From: Mesorhizobium sp.
GTDB lineage: Bacteria; Pseudomonadota; Alphaproteobacteria; Rhizobiales; Rhizobiaceae
Assembly (NCBI GenBank): GCA_004020365.1
Contig: SAQR01000002.1
Coordinates: 177,753-241,752 of the forward strand
Length of the DNA stretch: 64,000 nucleotides
Direction of reading: 5' to 3'
In this document: positions 61,660 to 64,000 of the stretch, piece after piece
How positions within the stretch are numbered: the stretch's first letter is position 1
Layout of the letters: every line of letters starts with the position of its first letter
Translations under genes and position numbers: made by a program
The notes under the pieces: generated by a model
What the model saw: the letters and a program-made list of their open reading frames with translations, nothing else
Told to the model about the DNA's origin: nothing
The model's database searches: none

Positions 61660-62780
61660 GCCAGAGCGCACTCGCCATCTCAGGCGTCGACAAGTTCTAC
61701 GGCCCGATCGACAGGGGCGTGCACGCCGTCCAGAACCTGACGATCGAAATTGACAAAGGCGAGATCGTCGCACTGCTCGGCTCGTCCGGCTGCGGCAAGA
61801 CCTCGACATTGCGCATGATCGCCGGCTTCGAGGAGGTCTCGCGCGGCACCATCTCGGTCGCCGGCCGCAAGGTGCATGCGCTGCCGCCGGTCAGACGCAA
61901 TGTGGCGATGGCGTTCGAGGGCTATTCGCTGTATCCGCCGCTGACCGTGCGCGAGAACATGGCGTTTGCGCTGAAGGCGGCCAGGCTGCCGAAAAGTCAG
62001 GTCGACGCGAAAGTTGCCAGCATCGCCAAGCTGCTCGAGATCGAGGATATTCTTGAGCGCTATCCGAGTTCCATCTCCGGCGGCCAGCAGCAGCGCGCCA
62101 GTCTCGGCCGGGCGCTGATCCGCGAGGCCGACCTGCATCTGCTGGACGAACCGATGGGCCAGCTCGAACCGCAGCTTCGCGCCGTGCTGCGCGGCCGTAT
62201 CAAGCACTTCATCAAGGAGCGCGGCCTGACCGCGATCCTGGTCACCCACGACCAGACCGAGGCCAACGCGCTTGCCGACCGGATCGCGGTGATGGAAGGC
62301 GGCGTGTTGCAGCAGTTCGACACGCCCGACATGCTCAAGCAGCGACCGGCCAACCTGTTCACCGGCACTTTTGTCGGCGAGCCGCCGATGAATGTCTTCG
62401 AAGCCTATGTCGGCACGGCTGCCGACAAGATCAATCTGCGACTGCCCGACGGGCTTTCACTCGATTATGACAAGGACGCGTTCAGCGGCTCGGTTCGCGA
62501 CGAATTGCTCAAACGGCAGCGGGTCGTCATCGGCATCAGGCCCTATGCTGTTCGTCGCTCGAAGGACGGCGTGCCGGCCACGGTTTCGGCCAACCAATGG
62601 CTCGGCGATCAGACGCATATAGCCGCGGATTTCGCCGGCGGTTCGCTGGTCCTGGTCGAACACGACCGAACCCGCCTGGAGCTTGGCGCGCCGATCAATA
62701 TCAGCATCGATCCGAAAAACCTGCACGTCTTCGATCAGTCCAGCGGCATGGCCATTTCGCACGGCGTGGAGCTCGCCTGA
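61656..62780 (+). CDS. Polyol ABC transporter ATPase 2
   Basis: A 374-residue ATPase with Walker A GSSGCGKT, signature ISGGQQQR, Walker B LHLLDEPMGQLEP (catalytic Glu present) and switch His in VTHDQTEAN. The Q-loop Gln is replaced by Glu (AFEGYSLYPPL) and the D-loop is unusual (GQLEP for SNLDA). It is therefore the partner that retains the hydrolytic residues. It overlaps genes on both sides by 4 bp or less (the kinase ATG begins at its stop codon). The C-terminal OB/TOBE domain is about 240-374. Confidence 0.9.
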   Translation: MSQSALAISGVDKFYGPIDRGVHAVQNLTIEIDKGEIVALLGSSGCGKTSTLRMIAGFEEVSRGTISVAGRKVHALPPVRRNVAMAFEGYSLYPPLTVRENMAFALKAARLPKSQVDAKVASIAKLLEIEDILERYPSSISGGQQQRASLGRALIREADLHLLDEPMGQLEPQLRAVLRGRIKHFIKERGLTAILVTHDQTEANALADRIAVMEGGVLQQFDTPDMLKQRPANLFTGTFVGEPPMNVFEAYVGTAADKINLRLPDGLSLDYDKDAFSGSVRDELLKRQRVVIGIRPYAVRRSKDGVPATVSANQWLGDQTHIAADFAGGSLVLVEHDRTRLELGAPINISIDPKNLHVFDQSSGMAISHGVELA

Positions 62781-64000
62781 TGCGGGATGTGCTGATCGGC
62801 ATCGACGCCGGCACGTCTGTCATCAAATCCGTCGCCTTCGACACGGCGGGCCGGCAGCTCGCGGCTGCGGCGGTGCCGAACCGGTATGAGACCTTGCCGG
62901 GCGGCGGTGCCGAGCAGGATCTGGCACGCACCTGGGCCGATACTGCGACCACCTTGCGCCAGCTTGCCGACAAGGTGCCGGACCTCGCCATCCGCACCAT
63001 TGCCATCGCCGTGACCGGGCAGGGCGATGGCACCTGGCTGATCGACAAGAAGGGTGAGCCGGTCGCGAAGGGCTGGCTGTGGCTCGATGCGCGCGCTGCC
63101 GCCATCGTCGAGGAGATCCGCGCGCGGCCCGATGACCGGCTTCGTTTCGAAAAGACCGGCAGCGGTCTCGCCGCCTGCCAGCAGGGGCCGCAGCTTGCCT
63201 TCATGAAGCGCAATGCGCCTGACAGGCTTGCCGATGCCGCGACGGCATTCCATTGCAAGGACTGGCTCTACTTCAAGCTGACCGGCGAACGCGCCACCGA
63301 TCCGTCCGAGGGCACCTTCACGTTTGGCGACTTCCGCACCCGCTTCTATTGCGACGAGGTGCTTGAGGTGCTCGGCGTCGCCGACCTCAGGCATCTGCTG
63401 CCGCCGATCGTTGACGGCACCAGGCATAGCGCCGGCCTGTCGGCGGCGGCTGCCGAAGCGACCGGGCTGCTTTCCGGTACACCAGTGGTGCTGGCCTATG
63501 TCGACGTCGCTTGCACCGCGCTCGGCGCCGGCCTGCTCGACCGCGAGCGCAAGCCTGGCTGCTCTATCATCGGCTCCACCGGCATGCATATGCGGCTTGC
63601 GCAGACGCCGGACGAGGTGCTGCTCAACGAGGCCAGGACCGGCTACACGATGACGATGCCGGCGCCCGGCGTCTTTGCGCAGATGCAGTCGAACATGGCG
63701 GCGACGCTCAACATCGATTGGATCCTTAGCCTCGCCTCCGGTATTCTCGCCTCGCAAGGCATCACCCGCAGCAATGGCGAGATGATCGCGCTGGTCGACG
63801 AATGGATATCGTCATCGGAGCCGGCCTCGCTGCTCTATCAGCCCTATGTGTCGGAGGCCGGCGAGCGCGGGCCGTTCGTCGATGCCAACGCCAGGGCCGG
63901 TTTTGTCGGCATTTCGTCGCGGCACGGTTATGCCGATATGGTCCGCGCTGTTTTTGAGGGACTGGCCTTCGCGTCGCGCGATTGCTACGCCGCCATGGGG
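62780..64000 (+). CDS. eryA: Erythritol kinase-like FGGY carbohydrate kinase (cut by window edge)
   Basis: The first 407 codons of an FGGY-family kinase (normal length about 500-520); the reading frame is still open at 64000. The N-terminal phosphate loop is IGIDAGTSVIKSVAFDTAGRQ, with AVTGQGDGTWLID and AFHCKDWLYFKLTGERATDPSEG further on; the C-terminal ATP loop starts at GSTGMHM. These fit erythritol kinase EryA as I recall it from Brucella and rhizobia, which makes erythritol 4-phosphate. The start codon overlaps the upstream ATPase stop. An EryD-like regulator heads the operon, strengthening the call; related xylulokinase- or ribitol-kinase-like activity is the alternative. EryB/EryC-type genes would be expected beyond the edge. 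Confidence 0.82.
   Translation, partial: MRDVLIGIDAGTSVIKSVAFDTAGRQLAAAAVPNRYETLPGGGAEQDLARTWADTATTLRQLADKVPDLAIRTIAIAVTGQGDGTWLIDKKGEPVAKGWLWLDARAAAIVEEIRARPDDRLRFEKTGSGLAACQQGPQLAFMKRNAPDRLADAATAFHCKDWLYFKLTGERATDPSEGTFTFGDFRTRFYCDEVLEVLGVADLRHLLPPIVDGTRHSAGLSAAAAEATGLLSGTPVVLAYVDVACTALGAGLLDRERKPGCSIIGSTGMHMRLAQTPDEVLLNEARTGYTMTMPAPGVFAQMQSNMAATLNIDWILSLASGILASQGITRSNGEMIALVDEWISSSEPASLLYQPYVSEAGERGPFVDANARAGFVGISSRHGYADMVRAVFEGLAFASRDCYAAMG

Noticed and set aside
1-64000. CRISPR arrays, tRNA or rRNA genes, replication origins, phage or transposase genes
   Set aside because: Looked for on both strands by eye; no spacer-repeat series, cloverleaf, rRNA-like segment, integrase or transposase motif was found.

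Overview
This is a high-GC chromosomal window from an alphaproteobacterium, most likely a Mesorhizobium-like member of the Hyphomicrobiales. The lineage call rests on the density of ABC-transporter catabolic operons, a biuret hydrolase very like the Rhizobium enzyme as I remember it, an EryD/EryA-type polyol locus, GntR/FCD regulators and rhizobial intergenic palindromes. No rRNA, tRNA, CRISPR array, phage gene or intact insertion sequence was seen.

Layout. 1-4.1 kb: an HpaB/HpaC-type two-component monooxygenase with a cupin and a GntR regulator, flanked by direct repeats and a decayed copy of the cysH tail. 4.0-8.3 kb: cysH (APS reductase), then two overlapping genes that together carry a split di-haem (DUF1111-type) oxidoreductase. 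Its C-terminal half is fused to a YeiH-type permease. 8.5-16.9 kb: a tightly overlapping biuret/triuret operon (BMP-type ABC transporter, BiuH, a second cysteine hydrolase that may be TrtA, a cupin, allophanate hydrolase AtzF). It has a sigma-54 promoter and a divergent GntR regulator. 18.0-22.5 kb: an irregular stretch with a SAM-cyclase-ATPase-TPR protein and a TctC/Bug protein lacking a signal peptide, flanked by degenerate direct repeats. 22.7-28.2 kb: a guanidine-utilisation operon with a sigma-54 promoter, a ykkC guanidine-I riboswitch, an ABC transporter, a Ni-type guanidine hydrolase candidate, a His-rich protein and a HupE/UreJ nickel permease. 28.3-35.3 kb: a GntR regulator, a PotABCD-like ABC operon with a hydantoin racemase and a GNAT, interrupted by a MITE-like element. 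35.3-41.5 kb: an Lrp/MFS pair, cell-wall recycling (anmK, murQ) and pseudouridine breakdown (psuK, psuG). 41.7-49.1 kb: a five-gene VWA/DUF5682/MoxR-AAA/DUF5691/SWIM cluster resembling E. coli yehLMPQ. 49.4-55.9 kb: a GH63-type glycosylglycerate hydrolase operon with an ABC transporter and LacI regulator. 56.1 kb to the end: an erythritol-type polyol operon (EryD-like regulator, five-gene ABC transporter with two non-equivalent ATPases, and EryA kinase cut by the window edge).

How it fits together. Much of the window is for scavenging nitrogen from poor sources (biuret/triuret, guanidine, probably hydantoin-like compounds). The two best-defined nitrogen operons each carry a near-consensus -24/-12 promoter, which suggests RpoN-dependent nitrogen control on top of substrate sensing by a GntR protein or a riboswitch. 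The most unusual items are the split di-haem protein with an embedded YeiH permease, the RpoN-plus-riboswitch guanidine operon with its own nickel supply, and the Yeh-type five-gene cluster. All functional calls come from reading sequence and remembered family motifs; no search or structure prediction was run.
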